Positions 1-10,977 of a stretch of 64,000 nt of DNA are shown one piece after another. Location of the stretch: the NCBI RefSeq assembly GCF_001713475.1, contig NZ_CP016499.1, positions 3,068,501 through 3,132,500 of the forward strand, given 5' to 3'. The notes beneath the pieces were generated by a model. It had not been told where the DNA came from. It was given only the letters and a program-made list of their open reading frames with translations, and ran no database searches. This stretch comes from Agrobacterium sp. RAC06 (lineage in GTDB: Bacteria; Pseudomonadota; Alphaproteobacteria; Rhizobiales; Rhizobiaceae). The translations under genes were made by a program, and so were the position numbers. Numbering within the stretch: position 1 is the first letter of the stretch; every line of letters starts with the position of its first letter.

Positions 1-19
1 ATCCTGGCTACCGGTTCGC

Positions 20-553
20 TCATCCTGCCAGATGGGCGAATTCGGCGACGACCTCTTCGTAAACCCGGCGCTTGAAGGGCACGATGAGACCCGGCAGGTC
101 CTGCATCGGTTTCCAGTCCCAGGCGTCGAATTCTGCCTCATGGCCACCCGGCGGAGGGTTGATGGCGATTTCGCTTTCGTCGCCTTCGAAGCGGAACGCG
201 AACCAGCGCTGGGTCTGGCCGCGGAACTTGCCGCGCAGGCCAATCCCGATCAGATGCGCCGGCAGGTCGTAATTGATCCAACGGCCGGCTTCGGCGAGCA
301 GGGAGACGGATTTCATGCCGGTCTCCTCATAAAGCTCGCGCATGGCGGCCGGTAGCGGATCTTCGCCCGGATCGATCCCACCCTGCGGCATCTGCCAGAG
401 CTGGGGCGAACCGTCATATTCCGAATTGCCTTCGGAAAGGCGGCGTCCCGCCCAGACGAGACCCTCGCGGTTCAACACCATGATCCCGACACAGGGGCGA
501 TAGGGCAGATCTTCAGCCTTCACCTGGGGCTTGGTCGATTGGGGCTCGGTCAT
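20..553 (-). CDS. rppH: RNA 5'-pyrophosphohydrolase (Nudix)
   Basis: A 177-residue Nudix hydrolase that removes pyrophosphate from the 5' end of triphosphorylated RNA and so starts mRNA decay in the cytoplasm. The Nudix box lies at residues about 58-79 (GG-x5-E-x7-RE-x2-EE-x-G pattern) and is preceded by [11 protein letters not shown], typical of RppH. An in-frame extension upstream runs into the neighbouring deacetylase gene, but the ATG at 553 (protein beginning MTEPQSTKP) gives the usual family length and is preferred. It follows the deacetylase gene by 7 bases on the same strand, so the two are probably co-transcribed. The family call is firm; the substrate is from family knowledge. Confidence 0.93.
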   Translation of the reverse strand: MTEPQSTKPQVKAEDLPYRPCVGIMVLNREGLVWAGRRLSEGNSEYDGSPQLWQMPQGGIDPGEDPLPAAMRELYEETGMKSVSLLAEAGRWINYDLPAHLIGIGLRGKFRGQTQRWFAFRFEGDESEIAINPPPGGHEAEFDAWDWKPMQDLPGLIVPFKRRVYEEVVAEFAHLAG

Positions 554-560
554 GATATCC

Positions 561-1742
561 TCAGGGGCTGTTGTCGTTGGCGAGCACCGAAACGCCGACG
601 AATTCGATGCCGCGGGCGACTGCTTCATTACGCCATTCGGCGACCGCTGCAATGGTCTCGTCAAAAGCCGCACCGACGCCGATCGCCTGGCCGTTGCGCC
701 GCGCAATACGCTCCAGTTCGTCGAGCTTCGCCAGGATCGCCTGGCGATCCACCTGCGCGTCGATCATCACGTCCGCATAGGCATGCGGGAAGCCGATCGC
801 CTTGGCGAAATCACCCGACAGCGAGCGCGCGGTGGAGCCGTCGTCGAGGAACATCAGCCCGCGCTTGCCGATATCGCGCATGACAGGGTCCATGGCCTTG
901 TCGTCGGCGAGGAAGCGGGCGCCCATATAGTTCATGATGCCGGTGTAGTTGGTGATCTGCGCCATGGCCTGGTGCAGGTTGGCGATATTGGTCGCTGCCG
1001 TCTTCTCGGCCAGCAACGCGCCGCGCCCCGGATCGTTGGCCGGATAATCGAAGGGCTCCATCGGCACCTGAAGAACGATCTCGTGTCCCTTGCGGCGCGC
1101 CTCCTGCATCCAGCGCTGCAGGCTGTTGCCCGTTGCGGCGAAAGCGAGGGTGATGTCCTCGGGCAGTTCGCGGATCGCCTTCTGGCTGCCGGTCTGGCTG
1201 AGGCCGATGCCGCCAATGACGATCGCGATCCGTGTGCCGCGTGCGCCGGACCACGGCCTCGCATAGAAATCGACGGGTCGGAGGCCGGAGGCAGACACGA
1301 CAGGAAGTTCGCCCGCATCGGTGAGTTCGATCAGGTCTTCATTGGGCTGGCCGGCCAGTCGCGGATCCTGGGTCGACGCGGTGCCGATGATTACCGGCCC
1401 CTGTCGACCCGTCGGGCTGAAGGTCGTGACGACATTGCCGTCTGCGGTGGTGGTGCGGCGGAGCAGGGCTCCGTCGTTCGGACCGCTCCTGACGATGCCG
1501 GCTGCCTCATTCTGCGGTTCACTGCTTGCCGGGGTGTCTGGAGCCTGGGCCGTTTCCGGTGGTGCAGGGGCGAGATTGATCGGCGGGACCATGCGCAGGT
1601 TTGCCGGGGACAGGGCCGTCCATGCGGAAAAGCCTGCAAGGGAGACAACGGCAAGAACAGCCGCAAGACTGGACAAAGCAGAACTGCCTTTGCCTGGCTT
1701 CTTGTCCTTGCGCTCCTGTCCGAGCGGTGCATGAAGATCCAT
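561..1742 (-). CDS. Divergent polysaccharide deacetylase family protein (YibQ/DUF610-like)
   Basis: This 393-residue protein has a cytoplasmic Lys-rich N-terminus, one hydrophobic segment at residues about 25-45, a Pro/Ala-rich linker, and a C-terminal domain of the divergent polysaccharide deacetylase fold. Landmarks are [27 protein letters not shown] and GLMFLDDGS. The family is periplasmic and membrane-anchored, and is often found next to ctpA and envC-like genes in Rhizobiales, as here; its exact substrate is not known. It lies between a hairpin that follows ctpA and rppH. A role in cell-wall remodelling is inferred from fold and neighbours only. Confidence 0.85.
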   Translation of the reverse strand: MDLHAPLGQERKDKKPGKGSSALSSLAAVLAVVSLAGFSAWTALSPANLRMVPPINLAPAPPETAQAPDTPASSEPQNEAAGIVRSGPNDGALLRRTTTADGNVVTTFSPTGRQGPVIIGTASTQDPRLAGQPNEDLIELTDAGELPVVSASGLRPVDFYARPWSGARGTRIAIVIGGIGLSQTGSQKAIRELPEDITLAFAATGNSLQRWMQEARRKGHEIVLQVPMEPFDYPANDPGRGALLAEKTAATNIANLHQAMAQITNYTGIMNYMGARFLADDKAMDPVMRDIGKRGLMFLDDGSTARSLSGDFAKAIGFPHAYADVMIDAQVDRQAILAKLDELERIARRNGQAIGVGAAFDETIAAVAEWRNEAVARGIEFVGVSVLANDNSP

Positions 1743-1781
1743 GCGATACTTCCAGTGATGTCGGCAGTCCGGATACAGAAA

Positions 1782-1814
1782 GACCGCCCGCGCATCTGTG
1801 ATACGCGGGCGGTC
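1782..1814 (-). terminator. Hairpin terminator after ctpA
   Basis: An 11-bp perfect stem (GACCGCCCGCG with its complement, arms 1782-1792 and 1804-1814) with an 11-base loop is followed on the minus strand by TTTCTG. It sits 12 bases after the ctpA stop and before the deacetylase gene, so it should at least reduce read-through between them. Confidence 0.7.
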
Positions 1815-1825
1815 AGATCAGATGC

Positions 1826-3145
1826 TTACTGCAGAGCGGCCTTCTGCGGATCGGCGGGGAAGGCCGGATCGGTCTTCACGCCACGCAGCAGATCGAGTGC
1901 ATGGTTGAGCTGGACGTCGTCCTTGGCTTCCGGCGGCACATAGGCAACCGAGCCGGAGCCTTCCTCGTTCTCGTTCTGGCCCTTGATGTGGCCTGGAAGA
2001 GAGGATTCGCCTTCGGTCCGCACCTTGCCCTGAAGCTCTTCCGGAAGCGGCTGCTCGACCTTGATGTCGGGCTCGATGCCGGTTCCCTGGATCGAACTGC
2101 CGGAGGGTGTGTAATAGAGTGCCGTTGTCAGGCGCAGTGCGCCCTTGTCGCCCATCGGGATGATGGTCTGCACGGAACCCTTGCCGAAGGAGCGGGTGCC
2201 GAGCACGGTCGCACGCTTCAGATCCTGCAGCGCGCCGGCCACGATTTCCGATGCCGATGCCGAACCGCCATTGATCAGTACAACCACTGGCTTGCCGTCG
2301 GTCAGATCGCCTGCGGTGGCGTTGAAGCGGCGGGTATCCTGCGGATCGCGCGAACGGGTCGAAACCACCTCGCCACGCTCCAGGAAGGCGTCGGAGACGT
2401 AGATTGCCTGATCGAGCAGGCCGCCCGGGTTGAGACGCAGGTCAAGGACATAGCCCTTCAACTTGTCTTCCGGGACTTCCTTCTTGATCTTCTCGATCGC
2501 CGCTTCCAGATCGTCATAGGTCTTCTCGGTAAACGAGATGACGCGCAGATAACCGACATCGCCCTCGACGCGCGACTTGACGGCGCGGATCGCAATGATC
2601 TCGCGGGTCACGGTGATGTCCAACGGCTTGTCGGCACCCTCGCGCAGGATGGTCAGCTTGATCGGGGTGTTGACCGCCCCACGCATCTTTTCGACAGCTT
2701 CCTCGAGCTTGAGGCCGCGCACGCTTTCGCCGTTGATTTCGGAGATGAAGTCGCCAGCGAGAATGCCGGCCTTGGAGCCGGGCGTGTCGTCGATCGGCGT
2801 GATGACCTTGACGAGTTCTTCCTCCATCGTGACTTCGATGCCGATGCCGCCGAATTCACCGCGCGTCTGGGTCTGCATGTCGGCCGCATCCTTGGCGTTC
2901 ATGTAGACGGAGTGCGGATCTAGCGAGGTCAGCATGCCGTTGATGGCACTTTCAACCAGCTTGTTCTCGTCCGGCGGTGTCACGTATTGGGCGCGAATGC
3001 GCTCAAAGACATCGCCGAAGATCGACAGTTCACGATAGGTGGAATTGCCCGCAGCCTGCGCCGGAACACCCGCCGAATAAATGACGCTCATCGCGGTTGC
3101 GCCCATCAATGCGCCGACGAGGAGAAGAGAGACCCTACGTATCAT
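1826..3145 (-). CDS. ctpA: C-terminal processing peptidase (S41 family)
   Basis: A 439-residue periplasmic serine protease. An N-terminal signal sequence (residues about 1-31, ending AGVPAQA) is followed by a PDZ domain at about 97-170 and the S41 catalytic domain. The Ser/Lys dyad is visible as SASASE near residue 297 and FGKGS at Lys322, with the 25-residue spacing of the Prc/CtpA family. The start at 3145 gives the signal peptide its natural N-terminus; an upstream in-frame extension lies inside the preceding gene. It overlaps the end of the EnvC-like gene by 11 bases, which suggests translational coupling. Family members trim or degrade envelope proteins, including peptidoglycan enzymes. 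Confidence 0.93.
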   Translation of the reverse strand: MIRRVSLLLVGALMGATAMSVIYSAGVPAQAAGNSTYRELSIFGDVFERIRAQYVTPPDENKLVESAINGMLTSLDPHSVYMNAKDAADMQTQTRGEFGGIGIEVTMEEELVKVITPIDDTPGSKAGILAGDFISEINGESVRGLKLEEAVEKMRGAVNTPIKLTILREGADKPLDITVTREIIAIRAVKSRVEGDVGYLRVISFTEKTYDDLEAAIEKIKKEVPEDKLKGYVLDLRLNPGGLLDQAIYVSDAFLERGEVVSTRSRDPQDTRRFNATAGDLTDGKPVVVLINGGSASASEIVAGALQDLKRATVLGTRSFGKGSVQTIIPMGDKGALRLTTALYYTPSGSSIQGTGIEPDIKVEQPLPEELQGKVRTEGESSLPGHIKGQNENEEGSGSVAYVPPEAKDDVQLNHALDLLRGVKTDPAFPADPQKAALQ

Positions 3146-4622
3146 TCTGTGCCTTTCCAGAATCGCCTCCGACCCACCAGGGACGGGAATCAACCGGTTT
3201 ACCGTCTTTCCGAAGTTCAATGTAAAGCGTCGGCCGATCGGTTTCCAGCGCCAATACTGTCGCGCTTGCCACTCTTTTCTCACCCATGGTCGCCAGAGGC
3301 TCCCCAGAGAGGACGAACTTGCCTTGGCTCGTGCTGATCCGGTCCATGCCAGACAGCACCATATGATAGCCGTCGCCCGTATTCAGAATGATCATCTGGC
3401 CGTAGCTTCGGAAATTTCCAGCAAACACTACCCATGCATCGGCCGGTGCGGTTACCAGCGACCCGGGCTGTGAGGCAATGACGATGCCCTGCGCCTGGTG
3501 GCCTGTCCCGTCCGGATCGCCGAACTGTCGCAGGGTTTCGCCGGCAACCGGCAAGTCCAGTTTCTGCTTCAGCTCAGAGAACGGATATGCTGGCGCAATG
3601 CGGTTTTTATCGGGCAGTCCAGACTGGGCGAGCTCCAGCGCGCGGGCTCTCTGCTCCTCGCTCATCTGGCTGCGCCTTGCCTCTTCGGCGCGGGCAAGTT
3701 CGGCCGCCTGGCGCACCGAAGTGATCTCGCTTTCGAGCGACCGGATCAGGGCCTCCATCGTCGAAGCACGTTCGGCAAGTGCCTCCGATTGCTTGCGTTC
3801 TGCCTGCAGCTGCAGCGAATTCGTGCGGGCAAGCCGATCGTTTTCGACAAGGAGAAGATCCATCCGCCGCTCTTCTTCCTGGCGGTTGGCGATGGCCGCG
3901 ACGAGGCTGTCCATCTCCTGCTTCCCGGCATTCCGGAGTGCGATCAACTCTTCGAGATCAGCGGCCAGCTTGTCCGTTTCACGGCGAATACCGGGAACCA
4001 CAGCTCCCAGCAGAATGGCGGTGCGTACGGAGCCGAGTGCGTCCTCGGGACTGACCAGCAGGGCCGGCGGCGGATTGCGACCCATCCGCTGGAGAGCGGC
4101 CAGGACCTCCGCCAGCGTCGCCCGACGCTCCCGGAAGGAGCCGCGGATCTCATCCTCACGCAGGCCGATATCGGCGAGCCGCTTCTCGCCCTGGTTGATC
4201 CGATTTTCGATGTCCTTGCGGCGTTTGGCCGATTCGATCAGCGCCGTCTTCAGGCTCTCCGAGGTCTTTTCCAGCTCTGCGATGCTGTTCTCAAGTTCGG
4301 TCGCCTTTTCTTCCGACAGCTTCATGCTGGCGGCGATTTCCTGCAACTCCGAGCTCACCTGATCGCGTTTGGAACGCAGTTCGAGGGCTGGATCAGGCGC
4401 CGGATCCGGTATGATACGGTCACCCGTTGCTGCCGGCGCCGGCGGCAGCGCGCCAGTGGTGGTATGAGTATCCGCAGGCGTGTTCTGTTGCGCATGGGTC
4501 GGAAGCGGGGATGCCGACGCCAGGAGTGCCGCCAGAACAAAGGCCGCCGCCAAGCCAACCTTGCGGCGGCTGCCGTCGATCAGACGTGCATTGTCATTGG
4601 CTGCAGTGGGCAAAGGCTTCAT
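3135..4622 (-). CDS. EnvC-like murein hydrolase activator (degenerate M23 domain)
   Basis: About 495 residues. A signal peptide (residues about 22-45, ending LPTHAQ) is followed by a long coiled coil rich in Glu, Lys and Leu (about 80-300) and a C-terminal LytM/M23-like domain (about 375-480). The catalytic HxH of active M23 peptidases is missing: the segment reads GDGYHMVLSGMD. That fits the EnvC/NlpD type, which activates amidases rather than cutting peptidoglycan itself. A TTG at 4697 in the same frame would overlap the rlmH stop and give 520 residues; the ATG at 4622 is preferred because it places the signal peptide near the N-terminus. Its position before ctpA supports a cell-division or cell-separation role. 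Confidence 0.85.
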   Translation of the reverse strand: MKPLPTAANDNARLIDGSRRKVGLAAAFVLAALLASASPLPTHAQQNTPADTHTTTGALPPAPAATGDRIIPDPAPDPALELRSKRDQVSSELQEIAASMKLSEEKATELENSIAELEKTSESLKTALIESAKRRKDIENRINQGEKRLADIGLREDEIRGSFRERRATLAEVLAALQRMGRNPPPALLVSPEDALGSVRTAILLGAVVPGIRRETDKLAADLEELIALRNAGKQEMDSLVAAIANRQEEERRMDLLLVENDRLARTNSLQLQAERKQSEALAERASTMEALIRSLESEITSVRQAAELARAEEARRSQMSEEQRARALELAQSGLPDKNRIAPAYPFSELKQKLDLPVAGETLRQFGDPDGTGHQAQGIVIASQPGSLVTAPADAWVVFAGNFRSYGQMIILNTGDGYHMVLSGMDRISTSQGKFVLSGEPLATMGEKRVASATVLALETDRPTLYIELRKDGKPVDSRPWWVGGDSGKAQNDT

Positions 4623-4693
4623 CCGGTTCGGCGGGAAAATACGCTGATTTGCGAACAAGGCAAAGGTATGCCGCGCCGATCGTGATCGGCGCC

Positions 4694-5176
4694 TCAAACG
4701 CGGTGATAGGGATGTCCCGTCAGGATGGTCACGGCCCGATAAAGCTGCTCGGCGATCAGGATGCGGACCAGCTGATGTGGCCAGGTCAGTTTGCCAAGAT
4801 TGAGGACGAGGCGGGCACGATCACGCAGGTCGGGGTCAATGCCATCGGCGCCGCCGATGACCAAGGCCATGTCGCGCTGGCCGTTGTCGGCAGCGTCGCC
4901 GACGAATTTCGCAAATTCGGCGCTGTCAAAGGCCTTGCCGCGCTCGTCGAGGACGACGATCAGCGCGCCGTCGGGGATCTGACGGGAAAGCTCCTGGGCT
5001 TCCTCGCGCTTTCTCGTGTCGGCATTGCCGGCGCGGCTTTCATTCAGCTCCACGGAGCGCGTGAATTCCAGGCCGCATTGCGGTCCGGCCTTGGCGAAGC
5101 GGTCCAGATAGCGGGACGCGAGTTCCTTCTCCGGACCGGCTTTCAGCCGGCCCACGGCATAGATGCCAATTTTCAT
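4694..5176 (-). CDS. rlmH: 23S rRNA (pseudouridine1915-N3)-methyltransferase
   Basis: A 160-residue SPOUT-class methyltransferase that modifies pseudouridine 1915 in helix 69 of 23S rRNA on assembled ribosomes. The conserved pieces are the N-terminal KIGIYAVGRLK strand, the IGGADG S-adenosylmethionine-binding knot loop (about 107-112), and the C-terminal LIAEQLYRA and HPYH segments. Length is normal for the family. It lies downstream of rsfS, another ribosome factor. Confidence 0.95.
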   Translation of the reverse strand: MKIGIYAVGRLKAGPEKELASRYLDRFAKAGPQCGLEFTRSVELNESRAGNADTRKREEAQELSRQIPDGALIVVLDERGKAFDSAEFAKFVGDAADNGQRDMALVIGGADGIDPDLRDRARLVLNLGKLTWPHQLVRILIAEQLYRAVTILTGHPYHRV

Positions 5177-5280
5177 GCGGGCAGTCCCAGTTTCAGGTCA
5201 CAAAACCATCTCTATCGGCAGGAAGTGACCCGCCGTGTCAATCCGGCTTCGGGACCGTCCTTGAAGACGGCCGGCCGTTT

Positions 5281-5712
5281 TCAGTGCAGGCGATCCTCGA
5301 TATCCGGCGTGGCCCACATCCTTTCCAGGTTGTAGACCTCACGAATTTCGGGTCGGAACACATGCACGATGATGTCTCCCGTGTCGATCAGGACCCAATC
5401 TCCATTCTCAAGGCCTTCGACGCGGGCGGAACCCAGGCCTTCGTCCTTCAGGTCGGAAATGAGGTGTTCGCTGATCGCCGAGACATGACGGTTCGAGCGT
5501 CCGGATACGACCACCATGTAGTCGCCCAGCGCCGATTTTCCGGCAATGTCGATAGAGACGATGTCTTCTGCTTTCGAGTCCTCGAGGCTTGCGAGGACCA
5601 GCTCAAGCGCACGGGCTGCAGCATCGGCGCCACGTTCCATGCTCTTCGGGATAGCGCGGGAGGCGCGTCCCTTGGTGTGTACTGTTGTCAGAGTTCGTCC
5701 TTTCCTTGGCAA
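5281..5712 (-). CDS. rsfS: Ribosome silencing factor RsfS
   Basis: A RsfS/Iojap family protein that binds ribosomal protein L14 and blocks subunit joining when nutrients are short. The conserved core starts about residue 30 and includes DIVSIDIAGKSALGDYMVVVSG, then GDWVLIDTGDIIVHVF and YNLERMW near the C-terminus. The 143-residue reading starts at 5712; a shorter start near residue 8-11 is also possible because the first residues (MPRKGRTLT) are not part of the domain. It lies between nadD and rlmH on the same strand, a standard bacterial arrangement. Confidence 0.92.
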   Translation of the reverse strand: MPRKGRTLTTVHTKGRASRAIPKSMERGADAAARALELVLASLEDSKAEDIVSIDIAGKSALGDYMVVVSGRSNRHVSAISEHLISDLKDEGLGSARVEGLENGDWVLIDTGDIIVHVFRPEIREVYNLERMWATPDIEDRLH

Positions 5713-5819
5713 AACAGAACAGCACGTCTGCGATTCTCATAACTTCGATCGCAGACAAAAGGTGGCATCGATCCATTAAACTTTCAAGGCATGGTCGCAG
5801 ATGCGGGGGCTTTGCGTCG

Positions 5820-6452
5820 TCATTGTCGCACGGTGCCGGCGGCCGCTCGGATCGCCGACGAGCTCAGCGTCGAACGTGGCCCATGAATGAAGGTCCAGGC
5901 CGGCGCCCGCTTCTGCCACAGCACGCCAGCATCCTCCTCATCGACACGCGCATAGTCGAAGGTGCGGGCCATCTTCGAGGAGAGATAGGCGAGCGTCGAG
6001 CCGGGTCGGTCGATCACGGCGATCGGGAAGGTGGTGGCGATCTTCTGCCAGCGCTGCCAGCGATGGAAACCGGCGAGATTGTCGGCCCCCATGATCCAGA
6101 TGAAATGGGCATGTGGATTGCGAGTGCGGATGAACTCGAGCGTGCGTGCGGTGTAACTCGTGCCGAGCGATTTCTCGAAGGCGGTGACCTTGATGCGCGG
6201 ATCCGTGGCCAATTGCTCGCACGCCTTCAGGCGCTCTGCGAGAGGCATCAGCTCCGTTCGGCTCTTCAACGGGTTGCCCGGTGTCACAAGCCACCAGAGC
6301 TGGTCAAGACCAAGGCGACGCAAAGCGATCTCTGCGACCAGCAGGTGTCCCGGATGCGGCGGGTTGAAGGAACCGCCGAAGAGGCCGATCACCATGCCGC
6401 GCTCGACATGCGGCATCACGAGATGGCGATGGGCGAGCGTCGTTTCCGCCAC
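5820..6452 (-). CDS. nadD: Nicotinate-nucleotide adenylyltransferase
   Basis: This enzyme transfers AMP from ATP to nicotinate mononucleotide, the penultimate step of NAD synthesis. The nucleotidyltransferase signature GLFGGSFNPPHPGH is near residues 23-36 and the C-terminal SSSAIR motif is present. The longest reading (210 residues) uses a GTG at 6452; ATG codons at 6416 and 6395 are alternatives, and the last one starts three residues before the motif. It follows proA by a single base, so the two are probably on one transcript. Confidence 0.94.
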   Translation of the reverse strand: MAETTLAHRHLVMPHVERGMVIGLFGGSFNPPHPGHLLVAEIALRRLGLDQLWWLVTPGNPLKSRTELMPLAERLKACEQLATDPRIKVTAFEKSLGTSYTARTLEFIRTRNPHAHFIWIMGADNLAGFHRWQRWQKIATTFPIAVIDRPGSTLAYLSSKMARTFDYARVDEEDAGVLWQKRAPAWTFIHGPRSTLSSSAIRAAAGTVRQ

Positions 6453-6453
6453 G

Positions 6454-7737
6454 TCAGGGACGGACCTGGCCGGTGCCGCGGACGCGGTACTTGAAGGATG
6501 TCAGCTGCTCGACGCCCACGGGCCCGCGCGCATGCATCTTTCCGGTCGCGATGCCGATCTCGGCGCCCATGCCGAATTCGCCGCCATCAGCGAACTGCGT
6601 TGATGCGTTGTGCAGCAGGATGGCGGAATCGATCTCGTTGAAGAAGCGTTCGACGACGGCGGGGTCTTCGGCAATCACGGCTTCGGTGTGGTTCGACGAA
6701 TAGCGAGCGATATGATCGATCGCACCACCAATGCCGTCGACAATGGCAACGGAAATGATCGCGTCGAGATATTCCGTGCGCCAGTCCTCCTCCGTTGCCG
6801 GCTTGAGGCCTGGCATGACCCGGAGCACTGTCGCGGAGGCGCGGACTTCGCAGCCCGCTTCGGTCAGCGCCTCGATCAGGGGCTGCAGATGGGTACCGAT
6901 TGCGGCGCTGTCGATCAGCAGGGTTTCAGCCGAACCGCAGATGCCGGTGCGGCGCATCTTGGCGTTGACGACGATCTTCTTCGCCATCTCCAGATCGGCG
7001 GAGCCGTCGACATAGACGTGGCAGAGACCTTCGAGATGGGCAAAGACCGGGACGCGTGCTTCCTGCTGCACGCGCGCGACGAGGCTTTTTCCTCCGCGCG
7101 GCACAATCACGTCGATCGATCCCTCGAGGCCGGAAAGCAGAGCGCCGACGGCGGCACGATCCGTGGTCGGCACAAGCTGGATGGCGTCAGCCGGCAGGTC
7201 GGCGGAGAGAAGGCCCTTGACCAGGCAGGCATGGATAGCGCGCGATGAATTGGCCGAATCCGAGCCGCCGCGCAGGATCACGGCATTGCCGGCCTTCAGG
7301 CAAAGTGCGCCGGCATCGGCCGTCACGTTGGGGCGGCTTTCGTAGATCACGCCGATGACGCCAAGCGGCGTGCGCACGCGCTCAATATGCAGGCCGTTCG
7401 GACGGTCCCATTCGGTGATGACAGTGCCGACGGGGTCGCGCAGTTCGGCGATCTCGCGCATCGACCGGGCGATCGCGGCGATACGATCAGAATTCAAGGT
7501 GAGCCGGTCGATGAAGGATGCGGCAAGGCCCGATTCTGCCGCATTCTTCAGGTCAATCGTATTGGCCGCGAGGATGTCGGACTCGGCGGTCATCAAGGCG
7601 TCGGCCATTGCGAGAAGTGCCCGGTTCTTCGCTTCGGTCGATGCGATCGCCAGTGGTCTTGCTGCCGCGCGGGCGCGGCGGCCGATGTCGAGCATCAGGC
7701 CTTCGACGGAGTTCTGGTTCGACACGGTATCATGCAT
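6454..7737 (-). CDS. proA: Gamma-glutamyl phosphate reductase
   Basis: A 427-residue aldehyde-dehydrogenase-fold enzyme that reduces gamma-glutamyl phosphate to glutamate semialdehyde in proline synthesis. The active-site Cys is in [13 protein letters not shown](P)-binding and substrate segments such as [11 protein letters not shown] and [12 protein letters not shown] are present. The start at 7737 (MHDTVSNQ) is chosen because a GGAAGG ribosome-binding sequence lies 9 bases upstream. It overlaps the end of proB by 8 bases, so the two proline enzymes are translationally coupled. A GTG 21 bases further upstream is less likely. Confidence 0.95.
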   Translation of the reverse strand: MHDTVSNQNSVEGLMLDIGRRARAAARPLAIASTEAKNRALLAMADALMTAESDILAANTIDLKNAAESGLAASFIDRLTLNSDRIAAIARSMREIAELRDPVGTVITEWDRPNGLHIERVRTPLGVIGVIYESRPNVTADAGALCLKAGNAVILRGGSDSANSSRAIHACLVKGLLSADLPADAIQLVPTTDRAAVGALLSGLEGSIDVIVPRGGKSLVARVQQEARVPVFAHLEGLCHVYVDGSADLEMAKKIVVNAKMRRTGICGSAETLLIDSAAIGTHLQPLIEALTEAGCEVRASATVLRVMPGLKPATEEDWRTEYLDAIISVAIVDGIGGAIDHIARYSSNHTEAVIAEDPAVVERFFNEIDSAILLHNASTQFADGGEFGMGAEIGIATGKMHARGPVGVEQLTSFKYRVRGTGQVRP

Positions 7738-8904
7738 GGGCGGCATCCTTCCGGTCACCGGCTGCGGCTTCGCGCTGGCCGAGTTCGGTCATGACGAGGT
7801 CGTCGCGATGGATCATCGCAGCGCGACCGGCATAACCAAGGATATTCTCGATCTCGTTGGATTTGCGGCCGCAGATGCGGCGCGCCTCATCGGCGTCGTA
7901 ACCCGCCAGACCGCGGGCGATCTCGCGACCCTCGATCGTGACGATCGAAACCGTATCGCCGCGATGGAAGGCGCCGGAGACGGAGCGGACACCGGCCGGG
8001 AGCAGGCTCTTGCCCGAGCGCAGCGCGCCTTCGGCGCCGTTGTCGACCTGAAGCGTGCCCGCCGGCTGGAGCTGACCTGCGATCCAGGTCTTGCGTGCCG
8101 TAACGGGCGACTTGGATGCCGCAAACCAGGAATGGCGGGCTCCATTCTCGATCGATGACAGCGGGTTCATCGTCTTGCCGGAAGCGATGATCATGGCGCA
8201 GCCAGCGCTGGTTGCGATCTTGCCGGCATCGATCTTGGTGCGCATGCCTCCACGGGAGAGCTCGGAGGCTGCGCCCCCGGCCATGGCTTCGATTGCGGGC
8301 GTGATTTCCTCGATCGTATCGAGAAACTGCGCCTCAGGATCGAGGTGCGGCGGGGCGGTATAGAGGCCGTCGATATCGGAGAGCAGCACAAGCAGGTCGG
8401 CGCCGGCCATGGTTGCCACTCGGGCTGCCAGGCGGTCGTTATCGCCGTAGCGAATTTCGGTGGTGGCGACCGTGTCGTTCTCGTTGATGATCGGGATGGC
8501 GCCGATCTTCAAGAGCTGGCTGAGGGTGGCGCGAGCGTTCAGGTAACGCCGGCGCTCCTCGGTGTCGCCGAGCGTCAGCAGGATCTGTCCAGCGACGATC
8601 TGGTGGCGAGACAGGCTTTCCGACCAGTGGCGGGCAAGCGCGATCTGGCCGACGGCAGCACAGGCCTGGCTCTCCTCAAGCTTGAGGGCACCGGAGGGCA
8701 TGTCGAGCACGGTGCGGCCGAGCGCAATCGCGCCCGAGGAGACGACGAGAACGTCGGTCCCACGGGCTTTCAGAGCTGCGATATCGTCACAGATTGCATC
8801 GAGCCATTGCTTGCGGATTCCGGAGCCGCGATCGACCAGAAGGGCGGATCCGATCTTGATGACGACCCGCTTGACGCGGGAGAGCGAGCGGAGCCGGGTG
8901 GACA

Positions 8905-8905
<1 letters not shown>
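7730..8905 (-). CDS. proB: Glutamate 5-kinase with PUA domain
   Basis: This enzyme phosphorylates glutamate with ATP, the first and feedback-regulated step of proline synthesis. The amino-acid kinase domain (about 10-255) shows [21 protein letters not shown] and [11 protein letters not shown]; a PUA domain fills the C-terminal 100 residues or so. The length of 391 residues is normal for the two-domain form. The ATG at 8905 shares a base with the obgE stop codon, which shows tight coupling obgE-proB-proA. Confidence 0.95.
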
Positions 8906-10068
<1,163 letters not shown>

Positions 10069-10080
10069 TCAAAGAGTATC

Positions 10081-10944
10081 GTGAAGTTCGTCAGCTACAA
10101 CATCCAGTATGGCTTCGGCCAGGACGGGCGTTTTGACCCTGATCGGATCGCCGACAGCATCCGCGATGCGGACGTGATTGCGCTGCAGGAGGTGACCCGT
10201 GGCTATAGCCGGAACGGTTACGCCGATCTGGTCGAGACCTTTTCCGCATTGTTTCCAGACTACTTTACATCCTTCGGTCCGGCTTGCGACGTACTGGTCG
10301 ATCACGCGATGACCGATGGTCGCCTCCGTGAGCGGCGTTTCCAGTTCGGCAACATGGTGCTGTCGCGCTTTCCGATCCGGGCCAGCCGCAACCTGCTCCT
10401 GCCGCGCAACCGGACCTTCGACAAGCTCAATCTTCAGCGCGGGTCGCTGGAGGCCGTCATCGAGGCACCTGATAGGGCGCTGCGGGTCTATTCCGTCCAT
10501 TTGGATCATGTTTCCCCGGACGAGCGGCTGGCGCAGATCGCCTATCTCAAGGAACGTGTCTGTGGCTACCTGTCTGAGGGCGGGGCGCTCACTGGCGCCA
10601 TCGAATTCGCCGTCACTGATCCGCCGTTGCCGGAGGATTTTCTTGTCATGGGTGACTTCAACATGGAGCCGGAAAGCCCTGAATACATCGCCATGGTCGG
10701 GCGAAACGACGCCTATTATGGACGTGCGCCGAGAGCGGGCTATCCTGTCGATGTCGAAGCTCAACTCAAATCGCGGCCTGCGGATGGCTATAGCTGGATC
10801 AGCGAGGACGGATCGCGGCGCATGCATCTCGATTACTGCTTCGTCAGCGGCGGGCTCGTCGATCGGCTGAGGGGCTGCCATGTGGATCGGTCCGCCGTCG
10901 GATCTGACCATTTCCCGGTCTGGGTCGAACTGGCGGAAGGTTGA
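10081..10944 (+). CDS. Endonuclease/exonuclease/phosphatase family protein
   Basis: A 287-residue member of the EEP fold (DNase I / exonuclease III / phosphatase). Visible motifs are the N-terminal SYNIQYGFG, the metal-binding Glu in VIALQEVTRG, VHLDHVSPDE, the GDFNMEPES Asp-Asn pair, and the C-terminal SDHFPVWVEL His. A GTG at 10081 with GGAGG 12 bases upstream gives the domain a natural start; a TTG at 10057 is an alternative. There is no signal peptide, so it is probably cytoplasmic. The substrate cannot be told from sequence. It is transcribed toward the GNAT genes. Confidence 0.85.
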   Translation: MKFVSYNIQYGFGQDGRFDPDRIADSIRDADVIALQEVTRGYSRNGYADLVETFSALFPDYFTSFGPACDVLVDHAMTDGRLRERRFQFGNMVLSRFPIRASRNLLLPRNRTFDKLNLQRGSLEAVIEAPDRALRVYSVHLDHVSPDERLAQIAYLKERVCGYLSEGGALTGAIEFAVTDPPLPEDFLVMGDFNMEPESPEYIAMVGRNDAYYGRAPRAGYPVDVEAQLKSRPADGYSWISEDGSRRMHLDYCFVSGGLVDRLRGCHVDRSAVGSDHFPVWVELAEG

Positions 10945-10945
10945 A

Positions 10946-10968
10946 CTCCGGGCGGCTGGCGCCCGGAG
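10946..10968. terminator. Hairpin between convergent genes
   Basis: A 9-bp GC-rich perfect stem (CTCCGGGCG and its complement) with a 5-base loop lies between the EEP gene and the convergent GNAT gene. There is little T-tract, so its strength as a terminator is uncertain. Confidence 0.5.
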
Positions 10969-10977
10969 CATTGTTGG

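Noticed and set aside
531..1943. Plus-strand frame of 470 codons across rppH, the deacetylase and ctpA
   Set aside because: It spans three real minus-strand genes and a terminator; shadow only.
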